Shown piece by piece: positions 35,368 through 44,802 of a stretch of DNA of 45,401 nt (the first letter of the stretch is position 1; each line of letters begins with the position of its first letter). This DNA is from a virus, in the IMG/VR virus record IMGVR_UViG_3300025141_000190, positions 1 through 45,401 of that record. One strand, written 5' to 3'. The notes below the pieces were generated by a model. The model made no database searches and was not told the DNA's origin. It saw nothing but the letters and a program-made list of their open reading frames with translations. A program made the position numbers and the translations under genes.

Positions 35368-38300
35368 TTATAAATCTATATTTTCGAAGAATGTTTTCTG
35401 GTTAACATAGTTTTTAACTATCTCTTTATTATTTAGTGCCTTTTTGTAAATTTTCATACTTCCAACGTATCCATTATAGGCACTCATTATTCCAGTACCC
35501 GTATCTAAAAATCCTCCAGAGGACGTACTAAGGTTTACATCCCTGCCGTCTGTCCAGCCTCCTCCTATAATCCAAGGGGTAAAGAATGTGTTATTTTTTG
35601 GTCCCTCATCAAACAGAGAAACTCCCTCTTTTTGCGTTATAGTACCTGAAGTATACTCAAAACTACTGAGAGCATTATCTCTAGGGATTATAAAAGAGGG
35701 TACTCTAGGAGGATCTTTAGGCGATCTTCCAAATACTCTAGACAATGTATCTTCTTTAATTAGATGACTGTTTATATAAAACTTAAGCTTATCGTTAGGT
35801 GGGTCGAAGACCACGCTTATATTTATAAACTTACTCACACAGTCTGACAAGCTTACTCCTTCGACAGTAGCCTTATCAGATACAACAAATCTGAGGATAT
35901 CTCCTAAAGCATCATTGCACGTTATATCTCTAGCAAAACCTACAGAGCTAGTATTGTATGATCTAGTAGGAGCTATGAAAAATACTGTAGAGGGTGTTCC
36001 TATATTTAAGGTGTGATCACTTCCTGTAGAGAAATAAGGAACATCTAAAGTTCCACTTACTCCTGAGGGTGTCAGTCCTACCCCCGAAGTAAATAATACA
36101 CAACAAGCATCATTAGATGACCCAGTATACCCATCACCTACAGAGGTGACAGTAAATACAAGATTGTTTATAGCTCCACTAATATCAAATGTTCCGCTGG
36201 CTTGTTCAAAGGCTACTGGTAGGGCACTTGTGGGGGACGAGGATAGGGTCCATATACCCGAGTCGCTAGAGGCATACGAATGGACAAGCTCACCGTTAAT
36301 CGCAGACGGTATAGTGTCCACACCCTCTAATATAGCACCAAACCTTTGCCTTGGATTGAAATCAGTGTCTCCTGGGGACACCGAACTTCCCTCGTAGTAC
36401 ATCCTAGGATCTCTAGATATCCCCATAAGCATACCATTAACATGACTAGTAGACTCATCAATAATAATTGACGATGAACTTATATTATCATCAACCCCAC
36501 CAGTATTCTCACATCCCAGCAAAACTCTATAATAATGACCGTCACACCACTTTCCACCACCAGAACTTAAAGCGAACCCAAAAGAACTTGTTTCGAAGGG
36601 GTGCTGCCACCACCCATCCTCCTGTTGGTACAATCCTGGTATATGTGTCCAAAAATCAAGGGTAGCTCCTTCTACATTATACATTAAGTTTTGATAATCT
36701 TCTCCATCGGGTAACCTAACATAGTTCCCAGAGTCACTAATCTCAAATTCATAACTGTCCCACGTTTCACTCTTAAACTCATTATTAGAGTCTAACTTAT
36801 CACGTACTGGAATTCCAGTTAAATAAGGAATTGCTAATCCTTGTTGGAAAAGTAAGCTTGGATTATTAGTTACTGTTTGCGCTCTGTATTCTGTCCCTAA
36901 AGCATTACAATTTAATGTATTAAATACATTTGAACTAGGCTTCTCTAAATTTACATCTGTAAAATTATACACAGCTATTAAGTCATCAGTAGTTATTCCT
37001 GTAGTAAGAGATAGTATAGGAGGTCCTGTTTCAACTTCCTCACCATCAATAATGCTTCCTGCTCCTACGGGAGTTACATTTAGAGGTGTAACAACTATTC
37101 TTTGTGTGCTTTCCCCTGCATGTACAAACTTAGGAACTACAGGTAATACAAGTCCACTAATCTCCCCATGATCAAACACCAAACCCTTTTGCTTTACTAA
37201 TTCTACATCTAAATTAATAGAGCTAAGATAGGAAAAATCATTTATAGGAATCTCCCCAGGAGAAAATATGTTAGGTAGTCCAAATAAATCCGTAGACTTT
37301 ACTGCTACCTCTATTTGTTTTTTACGTTTATTGATTTTTTCATTAAATCTAGCGTTTTCAGTGTGTACCTGCTGCTGAAAATTTAAATACAACGCAGAAT
37401 CTGCATTATATCCTCTGCTCCTTAGATCTTGTAAGTTTTCTTGAATATCATTTACTTTTTTATTCTTCTGGGATATTATAAATTGAACCATATGGTCTGC
37501 ATCATAATAAGTTTGCATCTCTACTGACTCATCTATATTAGATACATCAAAAAAAGTATCAACATAGGTATCAAGGTCCTTTAACCCATAGCTGCTCCCC
37601 CTACCACCCAAATTAGGGGCATGATCAAGCTTCCACTTGTCCTCATTAGGGATAAATTTCAGATCTAGTTCTGTCGGTACATCTTGACCCCCTTCATATT
37701 CTCTAGTTTGTGAGTCATAATATAAACCATCTACCGACAGGATAAACCTACCTGATTTTGCCAAAGGAGGACCAAAGGTGAGACGAAAAATAGGATCCTC
37801 CACTTCCTCATCTACATCATCCCCGAAAAATGTAGGAATTAAAGACGGGTTTTCTTGACGCTCTAGGAAAATCTCATTTATAGTTGTTTGTAAGGCAAGA
37901 CCTTTTTTTATATACTCTGTGCAGGTAGTTACCTGTAACTTAAATACCTCTAATTTTCCTGGTGTGGCAGCTAGTTCCTGAGGTGATTTTATTTCAGATT
38001 TATTTTCCACCCCATCTAGCCAATCCGAGAAATTCCCCAAACAATTTTCTATTTCGGCAATTTGCTCCTGAAGCACTTGGCGATTTTGCCAAAAAGCGGC
38101 TCCCATACCACCTAAAATACCTAAGAAATTTTCAAATCCTCCAAAAAGACTACTTCCAGTTCCATCCACGCCCCACTGAGAGGTTTCTGATAGAAAAGTT
38201 AACTTGCCTGTCTCAGAATCAAACTCAATAATACCCAAATCTCTAAAAATACTTCTAGTTACGGAAGCTATAGCATTTTGTGCCCTAGCCATACCTTCCT

Positions 38301-38448
38301 CCACTCCCATACTCATACCACCTAACATATTCCCAGGTAGTAACCCTAGAATTTCTTTTGTAAGATTTAATATACAACTAGGAACACCAAACTGAGAGGA
38401 TATTCCTCCTAAAGGATCTGTTAAAATATTTGGATTAAGTCTAGACAT
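35368..38448 (-). CDS. 1026-aa baseplate-associated protein with coiled coil and LamG/concanavalin-like C-terminal domain
   Basis: The N-terminal ~130 residues are Gly/Met-rich with amphipathic helices. Residues ~320-395 form a Lys/Asn-rich coiled coil. From about residue 540 to the end is a laminin-G/concanavalin-like sandwich: GATLDFWTHIPGLYQ, ISVVFDPPNDKLKFYINSHL, and the usual closing YVGSMKIYKKALNNKEIVKN. Such a domain often binds glycans. The gene sits inside the baseplate cluster between spike and gp25 genes, a place without an exact T4 counterpart. It is probably an extra baseplate component that touches the cell surface; the glycan role is inferred from the fold type. The long segment between is not recognised. 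Confidence 0.82.
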   Translation of the reverse strand: MSRLNPNILTDPLGGISSQFGVPSCILNLTKEILGLLPGNMLGGMSMGVEEGMARAQNAIASVTRSIFRDLGIIEFDSETGKLTFLSETSQWGVDGTGSSLFGGFENFLGILGGMGAAFWQNRQVLQEQIAEIENCLGNFSDWLDGVENKSEIKSPQELAATPGKLEVFKLQVTTCTEYIKKGLALQTTINEIFLERQENPSLIPTFFGDDVDEEVEDPIFRLTFGPPLAKSGRFILSVDGLYYDSQTREYEGGQDVPTELDLKFIPNEDKWKLDHAPNLGGRGSSYGLKDLDTYVDTFFDVSNIDESVEMQTYYDADHMVQFIISQKNKKVNDIQENLQDLRSRGYNADSALYLNFQQQVHTENARFNEKINKRKKQIEVAVKSTDLFGLPNIFSPGEIPINDFSYLSSINLDVELVKQKGLVFDHGEISGLVLPVVPKFVHAGESTQRIVVTPLNVTPVGAGSIIDGEEVETGPPILSLTTGITTDDLIAVYNFTDVNLEKPSSNVFNTLNCNALGTEYRAQTVTNNPSLLFQQGLAIPYLTGIPVRDKLDSNNEFKSETWDSYEFEISDSGNYVRLPDGEDYQNLMYNVEGATLDFWTHIPGLYQQEDGWWQHPFETSSFGFALSSGGGKWCDGHYYRVLLGCENTGGVDDNISSSSIIIDESTSHVNGMLMGISRDPRMYYEGSSVSPGDTDFNPRQRFGAILEGVDTIPSAINGELVHSYASSDSGIWTLSSSPTSALPVAFEQASGTFDISGAINNLVFTVTSVGDGYTGSSNDACCVLFTSGVGLTPSGVSGTLDVPYFSTGSDHTLNIGTPSTVFFIAPTRSYNTSSVGFARDITCNDALGDILRFVVSDKATVEGVSLSDCVSKFINISVVFDPPNDKLKFYINSHLIKEDTLSRVFGRSPKDPPRVPSFIIPRDNALSSFEYTSGTITQKEGVSLFDEGPKNNTFFTPWIIGGGWTDGRDVNLSTSSGGFLDTGTGIMSAYNGYVGSMKIYKKALNNKEIVKNYVNQKTFFENIDL

Positions 38449-38452
38449 ATGA

Positions 38453-39538
38453 TTAACTATTCTGTTCTAAGTACTGCTCTTCATTATTTTTGGTTAAGGT
38501 ATCCTTACCAAAAGTATTATCAGGATTTAAATTAATAGTATCCCCCTTTATATTTACTTCCCCACCAGCATTTATATTAAAATTACCTTGGCAATTAAAG
38601 TCTATTTCCCCATCAGACCATACCTCTACACCACCAGTTCCCGCTCTAATCTGTACCACCCCCCTAAATCCAGATGCGTCTATAAATATGCCTTTAGGTT
38701 CACTATCATCCTCACCTTTACCTAAAGTGTAAATATTTACTGAATTACCATAAGATCCTATATTTAACTCCCCAGTCATAGTATCTGAATCTTCTGGCCT
38801 AGTAGATTTAGTATTTAAAGATTTATTACGTAAATTTAGTTGGGCACCACCCAGAACATCCATATCCAAATTACCCTCATTAGACTCTACAAAAACATTT
38901 CCTTTAGCTTGTAAAGCTACTGACCTAACTCCTGGATTAGGACCTTTTGGCCTACATTTTGAACTAGTAACCTTTATTCCATCCCCATGCTCATTAGACA
39001 TAGAAATATGATCATCAACATCATTAGCAATAACCTTTTTACGGGTCATACTATGCATTTTAGTATAATAATTTAGAACATCTGGTGCGGCTGAATCACT
39101 AATCTGAAAGGATCCCCCTCCTGGACTGTCTATAGTAAGTTTTGTGGGTTTTGGCGAAAGCGCATAAGTACCAGCATGCCTATTCTCTTGAGTAGGTAAA
39201 GATGCCCTAAATTCTCCTTCTGGTGAGCCTGTAGTAGGGGGATTAGAATTTGCATTCTTCGACGCATCTACGGCTGGGTTGCTTATAGTAGATATGTAAT
39301 ACCATCGGTTGTCGTCAGTAGACTTACAAACCAAAATATAGGATAATTCTCCAGGTAAAGCAGTTATACCTGTAAATTTATGCTCTTCGTGCCCTGTAGG
39401 TACACTAATAGAGGGGGACGTATACACTACAGGCTCAGAAAGCTCTTGATCTAAATCTGAATCCACAAATCTAGCCCATATAACCCCAGATCTGGTTACA
39501 TCCTCCGTACTCTCTACTTGCATTCTTCTTATAATCAT
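38453..39538 (-). CDS. gp5: Central baseplate spike protein, gp5/VgrG-like without lysozyme domain
   Basis: Forms the needle below the hub. Residues ~1-110 look like an OB-fold domain (SGVIWARFVDSDL, HKFTGITALPGELSYILVCK). Residues ~210-350 show the repeating short-strand pattern of a triple-stranded beta-helix: NVFVESNEGNLDMDVLGGAQ, GEIDFNCQGNFNINAGGE, VNIKGDTINLNP. This is the gp5/VgrG/gpV needle. T4 gp5 (575 aa) carries a lysozyme between these parts; here the 361-aa protein has only a Ser/Pro-rich linker in that place. The tip is presumably the PAAR protein at 13102. ATGA overlap with the hub gene upstream supports hub-spike co-assembly. Confidence 0.87.
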   Translation of the reverse strand: MIIRRMQVESTEDVTRSGVIWARFVDSDLDQELSEPVVYTSPSISVPTGHEEHKFTGITALPGELSYILVCKSTDDNRWYYISTISNPAVDASKNANSNPPTTGSPEGEFRASLPTQENRHAGTYALSPKPTKLTIDSPGGGSFQISDSAAPDVLNYYTKMHSMTRKKVIANDVDDHISMSNEHGDGIKVTSSKCRPKGPNPGVRSVALQAKGNVFVESNEGNLDMDVLGGAQLNLRNKSLNTKSTRPEDSDTMTGELNIGSYGNSVNIYTLGKGEDDSEPKGIFIDASGFRGVVQIRAGTGGVEVWSDGEIDFNCQGNFNINAGGEVNIKGDTINLNPDNTFGKDTLTKNNEEQYLEQNS

Positions 39539-41481
39539 ATCACATTTGCGTTATTTAAGTTATACCCTTTTACTGTAGACTTATTTTGTTTTGGTGGTAG
39601 ACCCTCTTTTACTATAGAGAACTCTGAATAGCTATCGGTAGGAGTTATAGTATGTTTAAAGCCTAATATAATGTAAGTACCAGTATATATAGAATCTATA
39701 TCTAAATCAGAGTTAGGCACAGTAAGTACAGCAGGATTTTTCAGGATATCTACCTCACATTTAGACCCCAAAATAAATCTATCTGATAAATTATACATAG
39801 GTAAAGTTTTTATAGTCCCTGTAATACCTCCTGTAACAGCAATATTCCATAAAAGTTTAATATAAGATGCTATCGCTGCTTCAACATCGTCTGGGGTATA
39901 TGCGGATATAGCGACTGCTCCACTCTTGCTAGTCTGTATTAAGTATTTGTAGATATTTTCCTTAAACTTATCAATATCATAATTAGTAATGTCATATTTA
40001 TGATTATTGGACTTAACTAATTTATCTATAATTTTCTCTACCAACTCCTCTACCTTAGCCTTATCTTTGAGAGCTATACTTCCTAGTTTTTTTCTAAATG
40101 CGGCTAAAACTACATAATTAGTATCAAAATTAAATGCTAGAATATTAGAGTTTGGTGTATTAGCGTTGAATTTTATAGTCTCTGGTTCGACTGCCGTAGT
40201 TTTTGATGGTAACGCAAAAGATTCCGTAGTATGGGCAGACTCCCAATAATTTTTTGTGCTTCTCTTGGCAATCTTATCTATGTAATACTTATTAATATTA
40301 CTTCTATATCCATTTCCTAATTTGGTAATCTCATGAACATCCAATAAAGGAGCGGTAGAGTTAAATGCATACACCTGATTCTTAATCATAGAAGAATCAC
40401 CAACGATTGTTAATGGTCTTTCTGGATTTTGTATAATTTCCTTACCATTAAGAGCATGAGTATGTATAAATTTTACTATCTCAGTATTATTCTCCTGTAG
40501 TACTCTTAAATTAGTGACAGTTTTTTTACTTTTACCTAAAAAATTAAGTAATACTCTAAAAGGTTCCAAAAAATTTATAGTTTTTTTATAGGGAGAAGCA
40601 ATATCTATATAATATTCAACTTTTATTTCTTCTGGGTTATCAGCATCCACAGTTTTACCAACTAAACTAAGTCCTAAGTTGTTTAATTTATTCCCTAACG
40701 ATACTATAGCAGAGGAGATTGTTATTGCATCAAATCTGGATATCCGATTATTCTTTCTAATAGTAACAATAGTGGAGTCTATAAAATCTTGTATCTCTTT
40801 GGGAAGAGGTATATAAAAATTCTCTATTCCAAATTGTTTTGCATAGTTACTATAAGTTTGTTTAATAGTTTCGATTATTTTACTTGAACTAAAATTTATG
40901 GTAGCGATTCTGTATGTGTCTTTTTTAACAACAACTACATCCCCTAAAAGAGTAGCAGTATCTGTTACCTCTAAGGATATATTTTGCTTGGAAAGGTAAC
41001 TCTCTACTATAGCTGTATTCTTCTCTGAAAGAGTTAGTTCTGCATATAAGTAAAGCTGGGGTACGAAGGTAAGAATTATTACCTCTAAACCATTATCCTC
41101 CACTATGTAATCTATATTATAAATATCCATACTAAATGGACCAGCCCAATGATCTACCTTATTACCACCAATACCATACATTAAAAAGTATTGTTTAGAT
41201 GATTTGCCTTGCTCACTTAGCTCTTTTTCTAAAAAATCATTAGTATCTGTATAAGATAAAGAATGTAATATAGCAGCACCAACGTCCTGAATCTTTATAG
41301 TTACTAAAAAGGAGTCATCATCTAAAACATCATGCTCCAAAGACAAGAAATTTGTGTTTTTTGGAGTAAATACGAATTTCTCATTTTCAGAACTTATTTC
41401 TCCTGTAGCTGCGAACTCTTCTAATACATCTCTACGGGTAGAGAGTATAATATCGAAAGCCCCTACATTAGATATAGGCAT
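39535..41481 (-). CDS. gp27: Baseplate hub protein (T4 gp27-like)
   Basis: The hub ring adapts the sixfold tube to the threefold spike. The 648-aa protein has an early SLEHDVLDDDSFLVTIKIQD strand region, an LMYGIGGNKVDHWAGPF loop with an adjacent strand pair, a long helical and charged middle, and a late CEVDILKNPAVLTVP then GTYIILGFKHTITPTDSYSE segment, which is typical of gp27/gpD-type hubs. It is longer than T4 gp27 (391). The position directly before the gp5-like spike with ATGA coupling strongly supports the call. I see no direct near-identity to T4, so the assignment is by pattern and context. Confidence 0.78.
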   Translation of the reverse strand: MPISNVGAFDIILSTRRDVLEEFAATGEISSENEKFVFTPKNTNFLSLEHDVLDDDSFLVTIKIQDVGAAILHSLSYTDTNDFLEKELSEQGKSSKQYFLMYGIGGNKVDHWAGPFSMDIYNIDYIVEDNGLEVIILTFVPQLYLYAELTLSEKNTAIVESYLSKQNISLEVTDTATLLGDVVVVKKDTYRIATINFSSSKIIETIKQTYSNYAKQFGIENFYIPLPKEIQDFIDSTIVTIRKNNRISRFDAITISSAIVSLGNKLNNLGLSLVGKTVDADNPEEIKVEYYIDIASPYKKTINFLEPFRVLLNFLGKSKKTVTNLRVLQENNTEIVKFIHTHALNGKEIIQNPERPLTIVGDSSMIKNQVYAFNSTAPLLDVHEITKLGNGYRSNINKYYIDKIAKRSTKNYWESAHTTESFALPSKTTAVEPETIKFNANTPNSNILAFNFDTNYVVLAAFRKKLGSIALKDKAKVEELVEKIIDKLVKSNNHKYDITNYDIDKFKENIYKYLIQTSKSGAVAISAYTPDDVEAAIASYIKLLWNIAVTGGITGTIKTLPMYNLSDRFILGSKCEVDILKNPAVLTVPNSDLDIDSIYTGTYIILGFKHTITPTDSYSEFSIVKEGLPPKQNKSTVKGYNLNNANVI

Positions 41482-41792
41482 TATATAGGTAGACCATTTT
41501 TACTAGGAATTAATAGTCTGTCTCCTTTATTAAATCCTTCAAAAGGATCTTCAATATTATTAAATAATTGAATATACCACCACAAAGCTGTGGTATTATA
41601 AAAAATATCTGATATAGAGTCTGGTCTGTGTGTAATAAAGGGCATACAAGTACCTATCCTATGAGGAATTTTATTAGGTATATTCTCCATTACCTGTTCT
41701 ATCTCTGTATGTATAGAGGTAGTGACCTGTGCCCCTTTATGCTCTATAGTTTTTACTCCATAATCATATCTTGATGGATATTTGAATGCCAT
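41481..41792 (-). CDS. gp53: Baseplate wedge protein (T4 gp53-like)
   Basis: gp53 links neighbouring wedges in the baseplate. The 103-aa protein ends with the family's LysM-like segment: RPDSISDIFYNTTALWWYIQ, then LFNNIEDPF, KGDRLLIP. The combination of D-x-I-x-x-x-[FY]Y-x-x-x-x-LWW, NNI-x-DPF and G-x-x-L-x-IP is characteristic. T4 gp53 is 196 aa, so this is a short form lacking most of the N-terminal part. The stop overlaps the hub gene start by one base (TAATG). Confidence 0.87.
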   Translation of the reverse strand: MAFKYPSRYDYGVKTIEHKGAQVTTSIHTEIEQVMENIPNKIPHRIGTCMPFITHRPDSISDIFYNTTALWWYIQLFNNIEDPFEGFNKGDRLLIPSKNGLPI

Positions 41793-42728
41793 TTAAAATC
41801 CTCCTTTTGGATCCAGGGTATCTCCTCTAAAAGATCCACCAGTATCCTGAACCAATATTTCCCACCCCATTAAGCCATCTTTAGCAGTAAAGTTAGCTCC
41901 CAATCTCTCCTCTACGAATGTATCTGTGTCGTGAGATCTTGCCTCTTTTAAACTCATTCCAAGTTCTAGTACTCTTGGTAATAAAGTTCTACCATCAAAT
42001 CCTGCCATAGGATCAAATGTTAAAGTATATGCTTCACATACAAAAGGAACATTTTCGTATAATGCACCAAAATGCAGTCTTACTACAGGAGGACCGAATT
42101 CTGGGTGATTAACATTATTCATAACAGTAGATCTAATAGCTGAAACATATTCTATAACGGTGTCGATGATAATTCTTCTCTCCTGAGCGGCATCACTATT
42201 TATAGAATGTATTGGGGAATTAAATCTTAAAGAATCATAGAGTTGTTTATCTCTACCCTCTAAAATATCTTCATAAAATAAATCATAATCTATGGCTGTG
42301 CCCATCATTCTTTGGGTTCCTTTTCCAAATTGCTCAAACTCAGGTCCCATCGTGCCCTCACTAGCATAGTGTCTCTGTAATTTACCTACAGTATGTCCGA
42401 TTATCTGCGTCTGTTTATCTTCTTTACTTAAAGTAAGGCTATTAAGTCTATGTTGTCTTTTTGAACTATATAAATGAGGTAGAGTTATTTTAAATTTTAA
42501 ATCTATTTTTCTAGAATTTGCTCCAAGGTAACCAAAACTGTTAGAAGCTCTTCCTATAGGAGAATAAGTACTTAATCTCGCTTCTTTAGATTCTTGTATC
42601 ATGGGGTTCTCGAAGAAAGGGATAGTTTTGGTATGTATTTCATCCCCTTCAAAATAGTTTAATACTATCTTCCCAACCCAATCTGATCTCCCTAATGTAG
42701 GGGTTATTTTATCTCTAAATACAGCCAT
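41793..42728 (-). CDS. Baseplate tail-tube initiator (T4 gp48/gp54-like)
   Basis: In T4, gp48 and gp54 form the rings on the hub from which the gp19 tube starts. This 311-aa protein has the common N-terminal pattern IQESKEARLSTYSPIGRASN, then SFGYLGANSRKIDLKFKITL, followed by helical and charged central residues and a C-terminal tube-like part with VVRLHFGALYENVPFVCEAY and TFDPMAGFDGRTLLPRVLEL. Only one such protein is seen here, where T4 has two, so it may serve both jobs. It is followed by the gp53-like gene with no gap. Confidence 0.82.
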   Translation of the reverse strand: MAVFRDKITPTLGRSDWVGKIVLNYFEGDEIHTKTIPFFENPMIQESKEARLSTYSPIGRASNSFGYLGANSRKIDLKFKITLPHLYSSKRQHRLNSLTLSKEDKQTQIIGHTVGKLQRHYASEGTMGPEFEQFGKGTQRMMGTAIDYDLFYEDILEGRDKQLYDSLRFNSPIHSINSDAAQERRIIIDTVIEYVSAIRSTVMNNVNHPEFGPPVVRLHFGALYENVPFVCEAYTLTFDPMAGFDGRTLLPRVLELGMSLKEARSHDTDTFVEERLGANFTAKDGLMGWEILVQDTGGSFRGDTLDPKGGF

Positions 42729-42737
42729 AGTTAATCC

Positions 42738-44249
42738 TTATGCATCTCTTATTGCGGGGACTTTCCTCCGTCTAGGAGGACTTAGAATACCATTCTCCAC
42801 AAGCCATTCTATCCCTGCTATTATACCAGACTTAGAACCTTCTTCTGTACCTGCTCTAGAACTATCTCTATACTCATTTGGAGTGAATGATACAATCTTA
42901 GCTTTTGGGGAGTCAACAGGCTCGAAACGAAGAGGCTTGTCCTCCTCAAACCCAGGCAATAATTTTCCCATAAAATCTCTAATGAAATCTGCTCCGATGA
43001 GTGCCGCAGTAATTCCTTTGAACACAACCCCTAATGATGTTTTTCCCATAAGTTTTACCGCAGCGGCCCCAGCCTCACGGAAATTAGCCATTTCTGTTGA
43101 TATACCTTCCATATCGTCTCTAAGATCCACTAAAGTACGCCTTCCACCCTCTAAAAACATATCTTTAAGCATATCATTAGCCTTTACTAAGGATTCTGTA
43201 TATGTATCTACAGCATCCTTGAAGCCAACTGTTGTAGCTATTTCCTCTTCGGCTTTCTTACGATCAGGATCATCAAAAGCAGTTCTCATAGAGATAGCTA
43301 AATTAGTTAATTCTCCACCATACATAGCTATTCCTCGTTCAAAAAGAAGTGGATCCATAAAAGGTGCAAATCTCTCAGCAAACTCCGCTGGGACACGTTT
43401 TGATACATCTTGCATAACAGATAAGAATTCTGCTGGGGTTTGACCTTTTTTAAGTATTTCTCTCCCAGCATCTATGGTTCCAAACAGAACAGCTTTTCTA
43501 ATGTCGTCAGGATGTATAAGCTCGTCAGCTAACTTACCCATAGCAATACCTTGTTGTGGGGACAACCCCGCGACCTCTATAGCCCCTAGGACATTCTGGA
43601 TTAGCTGTTGGTCCATACCCATAGCTTGCATAACGCCCTCAACATCACCTAACTGCTCTAAGGCTCTTATAGCTGCCCTTGCTTGTGTAGAGGTATTTTC
43701 GTTTATACTTGCTATACCTTTACCCATTATCTCTAAAGTTTGTTGAGTAGCTCCCTTGGCTGAAAAATCAGCCATTAATTTAATTAACTCTTGCCCTTGT
43801 TGACCTTGCTTATCCATAAGAACAATACTGTCTCTTAAATCTACATCTATATTTTTATACCCTATTCTATGGAGAGCTATTTCTGTTTCTAAATGCTCAT
43901 CCAAAGCCCCTATCTTAAATGTTTGGTCATTAATCCGTTCAGCAAGCTTATCCATATCTAATCTAAGATCAGAATTAGATACAGCTATGTTATCTAAATA
44001 TAAAACATTATCTAAAGCTATACTTACTAACTTTAGCGCGGCTCCTGCCACAGTCTCAATTACCTTAAACAAAGAAGCTTCGTTTAATTGTTTATCTGTT
44101 TGAGTGGCATTATGGGCGTTTATGGAATCTAAGCTCTCTACCATATCCCCAAACATAGCCTGTTGGGCGGTAATAGCCTCTAGAATCTGTCCTAGTTCAC
44201 TTTCCTCACCCGCAGCTTCTGGTATATTACTTTCTGTGGTTTCTGCCAT
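42738..44249 (-). CDS. Probable tape measure protein (503 aa)
   Basis: The tape measure sets tail length and fills the tube before DNA passage. The protein is almost entirely helical, with Ala, Leu, Gln, Glu and Asp abundant and few prolines or aromatics. It has a short hydrophobic helix near residues 65-80 (VAGAALKLVSIALDN) and another at about 400-425 (GKTSLGVVFKGITAALIGAD), as tape measures often do. It stands upstream of the tube initiator and hub genes, the usual place. T4 gp29 is 590 aa. At about 1.5 angstrom per residue, 503 aa would correspond to a tube of roughly 75 nm, a short tail. No diagnostic motif is seen, so the call rests on context and composition. Confidence 0.65.
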   Translation of the reverse strand: MAETTESNIPEAAGEESELGQILEAITAQQAMFGDMVESLDSINAHNATQTDKQLNEASLFKVIETVAGAALKLVSIALDNVLYLDNIAVSNSDLRLDMDKLAERINDQTFKIGALDEHLETEIALHRIGYKNIDVDLRDSIVLMDKQGQQGQELIKLMADFSAKGATQQTLEIMGKGIASINENTSTQARAAIRALEQLGDVEGVMQAMGMDQQLIQNVLGAIEVAGLSPQQGIAMGKLADELIHPDDIRKAVLFGTIDAGREILKKGQTPAEFLSVMQDVSKRVPAEFAERFAPFMDPLLFERGIAMYGGELTNLAISMRTAFDDPDRKKAEEEIATTVGFKDAVDTYTESLVKANDMLKDMFLEGGRRTLVDLRDDMEGISTEMANFREAGAAAVKLMGKTSLGVVFKGITAALIGADFIRDFMGKLLPGFEEDKPLRFEPVDSPKAKIVSFTPNEYRDSSRAGTEEGSKSGIIAGIEWLVENGILSPPRRRKVPAIRDA

Positions 44250-44251
44250 TA

Positions 44252-44752
44252 CTAGCCTCTCTTACCTACTTCAAAACTATTTGTTATTCTAGATTGATTC
44301 ATGATATAGGTTCTGTAATTATCTCGTCCTACTAATGCCATGAAGGCTTTTTTCATTACATCATCACTCTTTTTCTCCGAAGGAGCTTGGGCCTCTTTCT
44401 TACCAGTTTTCTTAGATGTGTACATTACAAATTTATCTCTATAAGCCTTTACAATTAGATTAGCTGTAAATGACCATATCTTATTTAGTTTTACAGCCGA
44501 TAAATAGCGTTTACCTCCATATATAAAAACACCATAAGGACCTCGTTTACTGCCAATAACCATAACCACATGATTACCGTCCTTAAATTTGTCTGACCTA
44601 TAGGAAAAAAATAAAACATCTCCTGGTAATACTGAGTCTGGGGATACATTAGTAGAGTGGACTCTAGAGGGGACATCTCCAGACTCACCTACAACTTTAT
44701 CCACTAGGTTTTCTACAGTAGTTAAAAAATTTTTAGAAAAAGATAATGACAT
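44252..44752 (-). CDS. 166-aa phage protein of unknown function at the head of the late block
   Basis: This is the first gene of the minus-strand block. Residues ~38-110 form a beta-rich domain beginning SVLPGDVLFFSYRSDKFKDG, then HVVMVIGSKRGPYGVFIYGG and YLSAVKLNKIW. The end carries the helix AFMALVGRDNYRTYIMNQSR. I recall this arrangement (PGD..FF.Y, RG..G.F, YRTY) from uncharacterised proteins near tail genes in other myoviruses, but I cannot assign a role. A Lys/Ser-rich linker separates the halves. It is followed by the tape-measure-like gene with two bases between, so a tail assembly role is possible. Confidence 0.75.
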   Translation of the reverse strand: MSLSFSKNFLTTVENLVDKVVGESGDVPSRVHSTNVSPDSVLPGDVLFFSYRSDKFKDGNHVVMVIGSKRGPYGVFIYGGKRYLSAVKLNKIWSFTANLIVKAYRDKFVMYTSKKTGKKEAQAPSEKKSDDVMKKAFMALVGRDNYRTYIMNQSRITNSFEVGKRG

Positions 44753-44802
44753 TGAGCGTCCTACTTGCTAGTATAGATTAAATAAAACAGGTATATATAA
44801 AT
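44753..44802. promoter_or_regulatory. 50-base divergent intergenic region, likely promoters for both directions
   Basis: This is the only divergent junction in the window, so transcription of the late block (leftward) and of the two plus-strand genes should start in or near it, unless promoters lie inside the neighbouring genes. On the minus strand TATACT (44769-44774) is a possible -10 element, about 17 bases before the ATG. On the plus strand a TATATATAAAT run abuts the ATG at 44803, and ACAGG (44787-44791) may be the ribosome binding site. No convincing -35 element is seen. Confidence 0.35.
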
